From assembly GCF_009730915.1 (NCBI RefSeq), contig NC_052472.1, forward strand, positions 15,034,912 to 15,098,911: a stretch of 64,000 nt of DNA, given 5' to 3'. Position 1 is the stretch's first letter; each line of letters begins with the position of its first letter. Below the pieces are notes generated by a model that did not search any database, had not been told where the DNA came from, and saw only the letters and a list, made by a program, of their open reading frames with translations. The translations under genes were made by a program, and so were the position numbers. Positions 36,896 through 46,622 of the stretch are shown piece after piece. This DNA comes from Dioscorea cayenensis subsp. rotundata (taxonomy: Eukaryota; Streptophyta; Magnoliopsida; Dioscoreales; Dioscoreaceae).

Positions 36896-37395
36896 ATTAA
36901 TGAAACAAATCGAAATCATATGGAAATGTTTACAGAGGTTTATGGTTTAGAAAAAGCAAAGATGAATTTAATTGGTTTGTGGCTTATTTTAAATAAACCA
37001 GTATCAATATTGAGCGGATGGAATAACGGCTGGGAGATGAGGCGCAATCTCCAAAAATTTTTATTAGTAATAATTGTTTAAGGTACAGTATTACATTCCA
37101 TTAATCTTGAGTTAACACACTATGAATAAGACACAATCTTACTGGAATAAAAATGAAATAGAAGGCTTTTAAAAATTTGAATTTTGTTTTTGAAAGTTAC
37201 TTTTTATGCTATAAGTTAAACTCGAGTAATATTAGAAATTAGTATTATTAAAATGACACTACTTTTAAAAGACAACTAACTAACTATATTAAGAACTTCT
37301 TTCGAGATTTAGCTAGCAGGCTTTTAACATTGGTTGTGGGCTGGCGTACTTTGGCCTCAAAAGGGCCCAGTTAACTGTTTGCTAATAAGATTATA

Positions 37396-37437
37396 GTCCC
37401 ACATCGCTTGAGTGAGATTGAAATTTTCCTATTTAGA
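37396..37437 (+). promoter_or_regulatory. plant snRNA-type promoter: USE and TATA box of the U3 gene
   Basis: GTCCCACATCG (37396-37406) matches the plant snRNA upstream sequence element RTCCCACATCG. A TATA-like TATTTAGA starts at 37430, 23 bases downstream. The short USE-TATA spacing is the RNA polymerase III arrangement known for plant U3 and U6 genes. The transcript start is about 23 bases past the TATA box. Confidence 0.88.
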
Positions 37438-37459
37438 TAAGTTGAGGAGTCAGTCTAGC

Positions 37460-37667
37460 ACGACCTTACTTGAACAGGATCTGTTCTATAGGCTCGTACA
37501 ATTGACTCCTTGAGTGCAGGGCAAGACAAGCAACAAACCCTGGTGGATGAACCATGGCCTCGAGATCAGAGCTGTGATTAACGGCTCAGATTCTTCGGAA
37601 TCAAAGCAGCAGAGATCGTTCACAACTCCTGAGTTGGGATGGTCTCGAGGTTGTCTGACAGGGCTCC
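37460..37667 (+). ncRNA. U3: U3 small nucleolar RNA
   Basis: U3 guides early cleavages of pre-rRNA in the nucleolus. The 5' end matches the plant U3 start ACGACCTTACTTGAACAGG and continues CTGTTCTATAGGCTCGTAC (boxes GAC, A' and A). The 3' domain reads GGTGGATGAACCATGG, GATCAGAGCTGTGATTAACG, GCTCAGATTCTTCGGAATC, CAGCAGAGATCGTTCACAAC, then TGGTCTCGAGG and GTCTGACAGGGCTCC with the box D CTGA. Length is about 208 nt, slightly short of the usual 215-220; the loss is in the variable stretch at about 37500-37545. A T-rich stretch follows. It has its own USE/TATA promoter and lies on the same strand as the ligase, inside its last intron. Confidence 0.92.
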
Positions 37668-37890
37668 ATATAATTTATTTATTTTAAAGCCAAACTTTTT
37701 AAAAGGATCAACCTAGATAGTGTATTTTGACTCTGGTTTAGTTTTGAAAGAAAAAGGATCTGTTGTGTGTAAACAGGTGGCTCCGTACAAGAGAGTGAGA
37801 AAGTAGCATTTGTCCAAGCAATACCAAAGAACCCATCTGGGGAAAATACTCAGGAAGGATTTGATCAAGCTTGCAACCTCCAAACTCTAA

Positions 37891-38726
37891 GATAATAACA
37901 ACTTAATCAGCCCCAAAATCAACACACACACTCAGCTTTTTATTTACCCTGCTGGATCAAGGGATGAGTGTTTTATTATGGAGTCTCACATTTGTGTAAG
38001 ATGGAAGTTTATATGTTGTGTTATAGGGCTGCCCAAACGTGTATGCGATGTTTCTCTACGTTGTATGCGTGTGGTTTATAGATCTTTCATTATGCAGTCC
38101 CATTTTATCAGATAAGGTATCGCATCATGATGAGATATGTCGAGTAAGTGCCAATCATCTGAGAGTACATCTGTATCTCCAAGATTATAATGAACTAGCA
38201 TACACTAATTGATCGCTTATGACACACGCAATAAAGCAGAAATAGAACACTGGTCACTACACATAGTTATCCAAGAACATGCACGTAACACCAATCAACT
38301 GAGAGACTTAAAAGCAGCTCCACCCAAAGCTTCAAGTTTTGGCATCCTATCACCATGACGAGAATGTCGTATTCTCCATAATGGTAGAACCAGCAAGAAC
38401 ACAATCAGATCAATTGGACCTTATCAATGCACCAATTTTTGCAGGCAAGAAAGAAAGAACAACAAACAAAATCACTGCCCAAAACAGTCTAAATCTCATG
38501 ATCAAGATTATATGTTAAAAACTGAATTCAATTTGAAAACACACCCAGAAACCAAATCAGATACTCAATTCCAGTACTATTCACTATATATATATATATA
38601 TATATATGTATGCCATCTTCTTACATACTATCAATGAACCTGTTTGTACATAAGTAAACAAAGTATCAAAACTGTCACTGTTCAGAGTGTAGACAAAAGA
38701 CTACAAATTTTTATCTCTTTAACTAA
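37891..38726. other. intergenic between ligase and expansin-like genes
   Basis: 3' side of both convergent genes. Contains a (TA)n tract near 38585-38608. No other gene seen. Confidence 0.5.
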
Positions 38727-39901
38727 TTAATTCTCTTCCAGTCCACCAGTGTCGCAGGGTGAACATCCTTCTTGAGCAATGTCAGTTATCTGCACACCAG
38801 AATCATACATTGATCCAATCTTCCAGTCAGCAGGAAGAACCTCCTTCTCAGTCCAGACCCATTTTCCGTCATAGCCTCCGGTCACTACCAATCGAAACTG
38901 AGGCCCTTCTCCGGCCGGAGCATTGCTGAGTGTTCCACACTGCACCTGGCCACTCCCTAGTCTATGTACTTCCAGTCTGAACTTCCTACCTGCATTTCAT
39001 CAAACACCTTCATTATTTTCCATTGTTTTGATTTCAATGAATGCACATGTCTATAAAAATACATACCTTAGCTACATCCACAAGCACAATGTCAGTCTCG
39101 ACCACCTTTGAGTGGAAATTGATTTGCCAGGATTGCTTTTGGCTTTCGCTGGTCTCCTCCACCTCACTGTCAAGATTTTATGTTTCTTGTACTCACATGG
39201 AATCCTGTTTACATGAATTGGGAATTTACATATCTCTAGTCTATTTATTACAATCATATGTATATATATATATATATACACAGATATATATACCTTTTGT
39301 ATTCAATGTCTACAGTGCCCAGTCTCATGAGTTTCAGAGCCATTTCCAGGTCTCCCCTAAAGCCATGAGAAAGCCTTTCTGCTCAGAGACAAAATCAGTC
39401 GACAAATGTTCTTGTTGAGGTCTGTCAGGACTACTTTTTAACACCTCAGTGGTGCATCTACTTGGAGTCCTTACACCTTATCTGCAATTTATTGTAAAGA
39501 TGAGGAACCAAAAAGTGATGAATTAAAATGGATAAATAGAAAAGGAAAGAAATAAAGGTTACCTGAAAGCAACCCCCACAACCAAGACCTTCTCTGTAGA
39601 GAGCTGGCCTTGCAGCAGCAACATACCACTCCCATTAAAATCCATAGCTATAGCACCATACCCACAAGTTCCAGCTTTACCAACACAAAGAACAATAAAA
39701 ATCATTATATATAAGATCATTGACAAGAGTACTAACTAAAAGAAGAAGATAAGTGAAGTCTTGTATATACAAGATACCTGCAATAGCTAAGGAGGAAGTG
39801 GAATAAGAAGCATTGGATTGGTGAACACATCTATCACAAGCACAAGCAAGGGAAAGTAAAAGAGATGATGAAAAGAGCAAGATGAAGATACTAGTAGCCA
39901 T
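38727..39901 (-). pseudogene. expansin-like A, copy 1, frame broken by small indels
   Basis: A secreted cell-wall protein of the expansin-like A family, tandem duplicate of the intact copy at 43.9-45.3 kb. Exons (minus): 39778-39901, 39563-39674, about 39292-39484, about 39069-39211, and 38727 to about 38990. Exon 1 encodes a signal peptide followed by CDRCVHQSNASYS. Exon 2 is 112 bp against 110 bp in copy 2, a 2-base gain that shifts the frame after AMDFNG. Exon 3 has several stops and indels but still encodes VDIEYKR. Exon 4 starts IPCEYKKH. Exon 5 ends in the conserved YDSGVQITDIAQEGCSPCD region. All expected splice sites remain. Either a decaying duplicate or an intact gene damaged by sequence error; the same indel style affects the neighbouring ligase. 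Confidence 0.85.
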
Positions 39902-39960
39902 CTGGTTGTAAGAACTTGAGCAGGAGAAGAGTGTGGCATATGAAGAGAGGGAGAGAGAGC

Positions 39961-39970
39961 TATATATAAA
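39961..39970 (-). promoter_or_regulatory. TATA box of expansin-like A copy 1
   Basis: Minus strand reads TTTATATATA about 60 bp upstream of the ATG, followed downstream by a CT-rich leader. Confidence 0.6.
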
Positions 39971-41315
39971 GAGAGAAAAACAGTGAGTTGTAGAAGTATT
40001 TGACTAATAATCAACTTTGTGTGGCTGACGCGCTTGTCCTGGTAAGACAGCATAAAGAAATCCACCGACTCCTTTAACTTTCTTGGGTAATGGAAACGCG
40101 CATAGATAAAATAAGACACTGGATGAGTGGTGTTGATGAGTCAGCAGTGAGGTGTCCAAAGTTGGAACAGGAAATGGATGAAAGGCTCTGGGTGGGAACC
40201 CAGAGCCTTTCCCCTTTGATCTTTTGATTTCTAAATCTGGGCCTCCATGGTTTTGAAACCAGGATATTATGTTAGGAAAATATTTATATATATATATATC
40301 TTCCTGAATAATTTTGGTACATATTATTGATAAACTTAATCCTCTTTGGGGGAAAAAAAAATAAAAGGTTTTAATTAAAGCCACTAATATCATGGCATAG
40401 GATTAACTTATTTTGGATTGAAATAAATTACAAGTTTTAATTTTATCATTACTCCAAACTAAGGTCCTCTCATTTGTTTTTTTAATCTTAAGGACTTCTT
40501 TTTATTTTTTTATTTGTCCTATAATGAACGTTTGTTAATGTTAGTTGATAATCTAAAATTTTTTTAAAAAGCTATATTAACTTTTAAATTTTTTTTAATT
40601 AAAATATGATTTTATAAAAAATGTAATAGAATATATTTTTTTTTATAAAGTAGAATATAATATATTGGAAGTTATAAAAGTATATTAAATATAAAAGATA
40701 AATTTTAAAAAATAATATTTAATGGTTCATAAGTTTTTTAAATAGATAACTAAAAGGACCAAAAGAAAAACCTTTAAAAATGAGACAAATATCAAAAGAA
40801 AGTATAACTAAGGACATTGGACTTAATTAAGTACATAGTCAAGGCATGTCTGCTCAGCTATATGAGACCAGCTCAATTTGCACTGCATCTCTCACTTTAT
40901 GTGGGCAAAAGCAATTTCAGAAATAAGGCTCAAAACTTGAGATCTCTGTGAACATAGAAAAATTTGGTGTTTTTAGGCTATGAGTCTATTGGCAATTTTA
41001 ATTTCATTGTTGTTGATTATATGAGAACTAATTCGAGATTAAGCGTATAATTGGAAATACTTTTATTTAATTTCTTCCTATATATAAAATAAATGTTTAT
41101 AAATTTGTTTTTATGCATATCTGATATGTATGTTTGTGGGTATATGCGTAGCTACATATATATACATATATACACACAAATATTTGAGAGACCAGAGGAA
41201 GGCAAAAGTAATATAAATTTGCATAATGTACTAGAACCTGAAATTCAACAAAAGACATTGATAGATTTAACTATGCACGAGTCATAAATAACAACAATAC
41301 TTTAAGAACAGAATA

Positions 41316-41347
<32 letters not shown>
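39971..41347. other. upstream region of expansin-like A copy 1; no gene
   Basis: AT-rich. (TA)n near 40285-40298 and directly before the MITE at about 41324-41347. An inverted pair around 40185-40210 (GGCTCTGGGTGGGAACCCAGAGCC) can fold into a strong hairpin. Confidence 0.5.
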
Positions 41348-41348
<1 letters not shown>

Positions 41349-41605
41349 GAAAAAAATCATCTAGGTAAGTCCCTAGATTTGAAATCTAGGGATGTTTTAA
41401 ATCTAAGCCGTTGGATCATCATCCAATGGTTGATTGTCTATATAGACACTGTACATTCTTTTTTTTATTGTTTATGATCACTGTACAACACTGTAGAAAG
41501 CGGTTTCTACTGTTCATAATGATAAGTGGCGTCAGATTACCATCTGATGGCTATTATGGACATCCTTAGATTTGAAATCTAGGGACGTCCCTAGATGATG
41601 GGTCC
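41348..41605. mobile_element. 258-bp MITE with long terminal inverted repeats, inserted in a TA microsatellite
   Basis: The left end (GGAAAAAAATCATCTAGG, then GTCCCTAGATTTGAAATC) and the reverse complement of the right end (GGACCCATCATCTAGGGACG, then TCCCTAGATTTCAAATC) match over about 45 bp. Each repeat also contains its own palindrome CCCTAGATTTGAAATCTAGGG or a near copy. A (TA)n tract lies on both sides, fitting insertion at TA. An inner motif CCGTTGGATCATCATCCAATGG is also palindromic. No coding capacity. Confidence 0.85.
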
Positions 41606-41835
41606 TATATATATATATATATATATATATAATAGTGATCCACTCTTAACCTCCGAAAATATTTGGACTAATCCATGCATTATTGTGCTAAATCCATGAA
41701 GAACACATCACAAATTCCTATGAGAACCATATTAGAATCTATCATTTGATCACCTTATTACAACATGGATCAAATTAAATATTTTAAAAAACTAAAAGGT
41801 AACAACATATATTAAAGAAATAGTATGCCAAAACA

Positions 41836-41922
41836 TTATTGTTGTAAAGCAGATTGAACTTCCTGCTTCTTGATGTTCCCACCCAAACCACTAGCAAGCT
41901 CCAAAGTTCCAAATTTTGACAT
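41836..41922 (-). pseudogene. possible 5' fragment of sterol C-24 methyltransferase 1
   Basis: The minus strand starts MSKFGTLELASGLGGNIKKQ and stops after 28 codons. The stretch LASGLGGxIxKxEVxSA resembles the N-terminus of plant cycloartenol C-24 methyltransferase as I know it. The rest of that protein is absent. It lies about 200 bp beyond the HMG-CoA reductase fragment on the same strand. Short match, so tentative. Confidence 0.4.
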
Positions 41923-42127
41923 CCCATCCCAATTCCTAAAATAAATATGTCACTATTTAACACCCATAAAACAACATAAAAATCTCGTTGTTTTTTTTTT
42001 TCTCAAATTTGATCTAATGAAACAAAGAAAATCCACATGAAAACAAAACAAAACACCAACTTATTGGTCTTAATCAGCAGTAAAAACCAAAAAGAAAACT
42101 ATGATTAAATAGAGAATAAAATTTAAC

Positions 42128-43130
42128 CAGATATCCTGATTGTGTCCATGTCCGGGAAGTCACTTTAAAGATAATCCAAGACATTTTGTACTCCCTCAGA
42201 GACCATCATGTTCATCCCCATGGCGTCTCTAGTCTTTGCAGTGAATCTCATGTAGAGGTTTTCACCCTACCAGCGAGCAATGGATCCCTTGAAGCCTTGC
42301 AAACACCTGTGAGCTCGCGAATTGGAGTTGGGCAAATAGAAATTTCTTTAAGAGAACAGAAAATTGATTAAAAACATGAGTTAGATAAGAGAAAATGATA
42401 AATTTCTTTTTCATGGAATGCCAACAAAACATGAATGATTCCTGAAAATAATTCAGAAGTTTTGCTTGAAAAACATTGCACACAAAAAGCTCAGCCAGCA
42501 ACCAAAAGAGAATGACTTCTCTCATGCAAAAACTATGAAAAACATCAATTATCCAAAAAGAGGGCTAGGCTAACACAGAGAAATCAGAAAAAGGGCAATA
42601 CAAAGAGTAGATAAAACATGAATTGGAATGAAAACACCAAAAATTAAAGCTGAATTGCCACAAAAATTACTAGAAGAAAACAATCTAAAAATCCAAAAGC
42701 AATGAGTAATAACACTATTCATCAAAGATCAAGGAAAGACAATTCGAGGCTTTGGTTTTTGAGTAGGAAAGAAATAAAAAAAAGATTTTCTCAGAGGAAT
42801 TGAGACAAATGCCTGTGGAACACTACGGAGAGAGTCTCAAAATTCTTTGCCACCAACACTATGACCCTCATTCTGGGGCTGCGAACCTCACCACTCGATG
42901 TACGCATCATCCCATCTCTCAAGACAGCATGCGCGCCCCTCAGGACTCGCTAATAGCCTTTGCCCTGTGATTAGTACTCACCACCAAGCATTCCCTCGAT
43001 CGTCGCCATCGACACATAGTACTTCATCCCATCAAGCAAGAATGGCCCGGCGAGTCCCCACGGCGTAGTCCACGAACCCTATCGGCATCTCGCAACACTG
43101 CCCTAGAATGGATTCATAATCAAACCCTAA
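42128..43130 (-). pseudogene. HMG-CoA reductase pseudogene (two exons of the catalytic domain)
   Basis: HMG-CoA reductase makes mevalonate for isoprenoids and sterols. On the minus strand, 43080-43130 reads [18 protein letters not shown]. Then, through frameshifts, [22 protein letters not shown] and NFETLSVVFHR follow, to about 42812. After about 480 bp of intron the second exon (about 42128-42327) reads [14 protein letters not shown], stop, [27 protein letters not shown], stop, SDFPDMD and ISG, ending at a GT donor where HMGR genes have an intron. The membrane N-terminus and the last exons are missing. Introns are kept, so it is a truncated genomic copy, not a retrocopy. Confidence 0.85.
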
Positions 43131-43895
43131 TTGCAAGGGGGTAGAGATGTTATTCGGCGATGTGCATCCATATCTAGCTTTTTATTATGCAGCTCCAGTG
43201 ATGGATAGCGTCGTTCCAGTGCAGGCAAACATCGTTGGTGGAGCTTCCGGTGGTGTGCGGCTACTTCTCACGAAAAGGGTTTCAAGGGAGAGCAAAAGAG
43301 AGTGCGACAGAGAAGATGGTGTTTCACGGGGAGAGTGGGAGAGAGAGTTTTAATCTTTTTTTTGTTCTTTATTGTTTTAAAATCTAGAGGGGTTTGTTTT
43401 AAACCGGCTCTACAAACGGGAGAAAATTTTTTGAGCTCCAAATATGGAACCGGTTTTGAAAAACCCTTCTACTTATCCGCTTGTATAAATAGAAAATGGC
43501 ATAGTGACATACACATTAATTATGGTCAGAGGAGCATGAGCTTAACGTTTCTGTTATAATAATCAACTAGAAAGTTGTATTTTAAACTCTAATTAATTAT
43601 TACTTATAGATCTTGATCCAAAATTCATGCCGACTTCTTTTAATTAATCAGCCAAAACAAACTCTAAAATCAAGAACTTAATTAAAAACCATATCATGAA
43701 AACATAGAAAATTCAATGCTCATTGAGTGGATCCAACAGTACTGACCATAACATTTTCTCAGAATCTCAATGCATCCAGTCTTAAACAAGGACAAAGAGA
43801 ATACTCAAAACAAAATCACTTATTTTCTAGTGACTAAATCACTAGAGATCATACTTAATGCATCCATATAATGAGTTCCTTCTTTAGTGACTCAA
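43131..43895. other. no gene recognised between HMGR pseudogene and expansin-like A copy 2
   Basis: GC-moderate sequence at 43141-43350 may derive from the N-terminal exon or promoter of the lost HMGR copy, but I see no conserved residues. The rest is the 3' side of the expansin-like gene. Confidence 0.4.
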
Positions 43896-45100
43896 TCACT
43901 TCCATTGTTTTGTATCACAAGGAGAGCACAATTCTTGAGCGATCTCATTTATCTGTGAACCAGAATCATAAACTGATCCAATTTTCCAGTCTGCCGGCAA
44001 GACCTCGTCAGTGATGATCCAAACGGGGTCGTAGCCGCCGGTGACTGCTACTCGGAGTTGGAGATTTCCTGTTGGCGCATCACTCATGTCCCAGATGGCA
44101 CTGATACCTCTCCTTCTCATAAATCTAAAGTTCCCAGATCCAACCTGCATTTCATCACACATGTCTTTGATCATATAAAAAATTGGAGAATTTGAACTAA
44201 TTTAATTTGTATGTACCTAAGCCACATCCACAGTAGAAATCTATATTCATAAATAAGTATACCTCCAGATATATCTATATTCCATTATATATATGCATAT
44301 ATATATATATATGTATGTATGTATATATATATATGTATGTATGTATGTACCTGAGACACATCCACAGTAGAAATCTCAGTCTGACCACCCTGATAGAGCA
44401 AACTGATTGAAAGATGGCTTGGCTTTTTGCTAGTCTCCTCTACTCTCACTGTCAAGTTATGCTTCTTATACTCACATGGAATCCTGTTTTCATGGATTGG
44501 GAGTCACATCTCTATATGAATTTAGATCTCCCAAAAAATTTAGTTAATGTACAGATATTACACACAGACACACATATGTATATATGTATGTATGTATGTA
44601 TACCTCTTGTATTCAATGTCAACAGTGGTTAGTTTCTTTAGTTGAGGAGCCATTCCTGGTCTCCCCAAAGCCATGAAAGCTTTGGGGCTTAGAATGAAAT
44701 CAGTTTGGTTGTCCTTCTGGTTTACGTCTGTAAGGACCACCTTAACACCTCTGCTTCTGCATAATTTGGAGTTCTTGCACCTTATCTGTATGTATGCATG
44801 TCCCCAAACATAAATTAGTACAAAAATAAAAACGAGTTGAAGTAAAATGGAGAAATGGAGAAATTGAGAAATAGAAAAGGAGAAAGGGTTACCTGAAAGC
44901 AACCCCCACAACCAACACCATTTTTATAGAGAGCTGGGTTTGCAGCAGCAACATACCCTCCATTAAAGTCCAGAGCAATGGGACCATACCCACAAGCTCC
45001 AGCTTTAACGGCACACATACGTGAAAGGAAAAATGTTATTATAGATAAGATCATTAACTAAAATACTAAAACAGAAGAAAGAAGAAAAAAATGTGAAGTC

Positions 45101-45131
<31 letters not shown>

Positions 45132-45260
45132 GAAGATACCTGCAATGGGTAAGGGGGATGTGGAGTGAGAAGCCTTGGATTGGTGAACACATCTATCGCA
45201 TGCACAAGCAAATGAAAGCAGAAGAGATGAAAAGAGCAAGAAGAGGACAGTGGTAGTCAT
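43896..45260 (-). CDS. expansin-like A, copy 2 (five exons, intact)
   Basis: A secreted cell-wall protein; expansin-like A proteins resemble expansins but no wall-loosening activity is established. The five minus-strand exons are 45140-45260, 44893-45002, 44604-44785, 44351-44483 and 43896-44144, all with GT/AG junctions, and encode 264 residues, the usual family length. Residues 1-20 are a signal peptide; mature CDRCVHQSKASHS follows. Domain 1 (double-psi barrel) contains AGACGYGPIALDFNGGYVAA and GVGCGGCFQIRCKN, with paired cysteines but without the HFD motif of true expansins. Domain 2 (CBM63-like) includes VAVTGGYDPVWII, LPADWKIGSVYDSGSQI and the C-terminal CSPCD. Intact, unlike copy 1. 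Confidence 0.93.
44214..44380. repeat. duplicated exon-4 end with splice donor inside intron 4 of expansin-like A copy 2
   Basis: 44214-44245 (CATCCACAGTAGAAATCT core) repeats the 3' end of exon 4 and its donor region (44347-44380). On the minus strand the intronic copy reads GTGGATGTGGCTTAG before a GTACATAC donor. (TA)n and (ATGT)n tracts lie between the copies. Confidence 0.8.
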
Positions 45261-46622
45261 CTGATTAGATTGAAAGCAAGAGATACAGAGAGAAAGAGGA
45301 GTTCCAGTTGGAATTTTGTATGGGGAGTAGTGGAACCTATGAAGATATTAATATAGAAATTAAGATGGAACATGTGAAATGTGCAAGTGTTTTGAATAAT
45401 GTTGAACCAGGGTATCTGCATGCATGGCAATGAAATATAAAGAAATTCAACAACCATAATTATTTTAATGGGCTTTTCACACATGTGCCCTTTTGACTTG
45501 TCAGAGAGGAAATTCTTGATTTTTTTTACTTAAACATCTAATGAGATGAAAATGTCTTGGTTTTTTTTCTCTACAATATTTTTCCTTTTATTGGTTTTAA
45601 GAATTTCTTCTGGACCACGTGTTTGTCAAAACGTCTTGAGTTTGGGGAATAACATTAAATTGTAAAGATCTTCAAAATGCAGGCTTTCATTATTTCAGCA
45701 GTTAATTATTATTATTGTTGGGAATGACATTTAAAAAAAAAAAAAAAAATCTGTTGTTTGCCTTAAAACTTTACTCATTGTGGTTGGAATTATTCAACAA
45801 ACTTGTTATGGGTGTCAAATTTTTGGTAGCAGATTTTTATAACAATCGGATTTTTAGTTGCATGTAACAACTAGATTTTTCACAGTGTGCATTTGAATTG
45901 GCTGAACATTTAGATTTTAAAATAAAAAGATAAGATAAGCTTTGAGTTAAAAAAAAAAAAGTACACGGAACTTCTTTTTCTTTTGGGTTTATCCTTTCTT
46001 TTTGGCTTCTGGTTGATTAGTGGCTATTTCAACTCCTTGCCATGAGTGCATGTGTCTATGGGTAGCTGTGTTAACTTTGGGGGTAGGAGGAAATGGCGAT
46101 CTAGATTGCACCTCGGTTGTGCCGGAATTACGCTTTCTAAACAGTTGTATCCACGACACAACTTTCTATTTTACCAATAATTATCACTCTAAAAAGAATC
46201 AAGAATACCCCCTTCGATATTACTGGTTGAGTTATGGTCAACATTACTGGTTGTAGTGCAGGAGTGGTGTTAGATAAAGTTAGTATTAAAATATACTATC
46301 TATGTTAAGGCTGATGGCCAATGAGAACATAGGTGGTGGAGTGTTCTAACCAATGAAAGTAGTGTCTTTATTGTAGTTTTTTGAGTTATCTACTTTTTGA
46401 ATATATTAAGGTGTGAAGAGCTCTATGCTCATTGGCTGCTGAAATATTCAAATGAAGTCCACTTTTCTTTTTACTTTGTGTGACCTGCAACTCTTTTCCT
46501 TCTCTTTTAACTTCTCTTTTTCTTCTCAAGCAGAGAGTTTTCAGGTGACACCAGAGCCACGATCCTCAACTGTGTGTATTAAGTACCGAATCTATGGCAG
46601 CTAACATTTCGGTAAGCCTCAC
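45261..46622. other. upstream region of expansin-like A copy 2; no gene
   Basis: The purine-rich leader (plus strand) directly upstream of the ATG parallels copy 1. No clear TATA. The rest, up to the gypsy LTR, is AT-rich with no domain. Confidence 0.5.

Larger units (their letters stand above)
34247..37890 (+). pseudogene. 4CL-like acyl-CoA ligase (OPC-8:0-CoA-ligase-1-like), frame broken by small indels
   Basis: An adenylate-forming enzyme of the 4-coumarate:CoA ligase-like group, the group that includes peroxisomal OPCL1 of jasmonate synthesis. Exons: 34247-35464, 36335-36484, 36556-36623, 36717-36819 and 37777-37890, with GT/AG introns. Conserved pieces appear in alternating frames: IRKGDVVLLLSPNSIYFP; the AMP-binding loop [108 protein letters not shown]. 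The C-terminus ends TSKL, a type 1 peroxisomal signal. At least ten 1-2 base indels, often in G or C runs, break the frame. They could be true decay or sequencing error, since splice sites and SKL are intact. The substrate is not deducible. A U3 snoRNA gene lies in intron 4. Confidence 0.85.
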
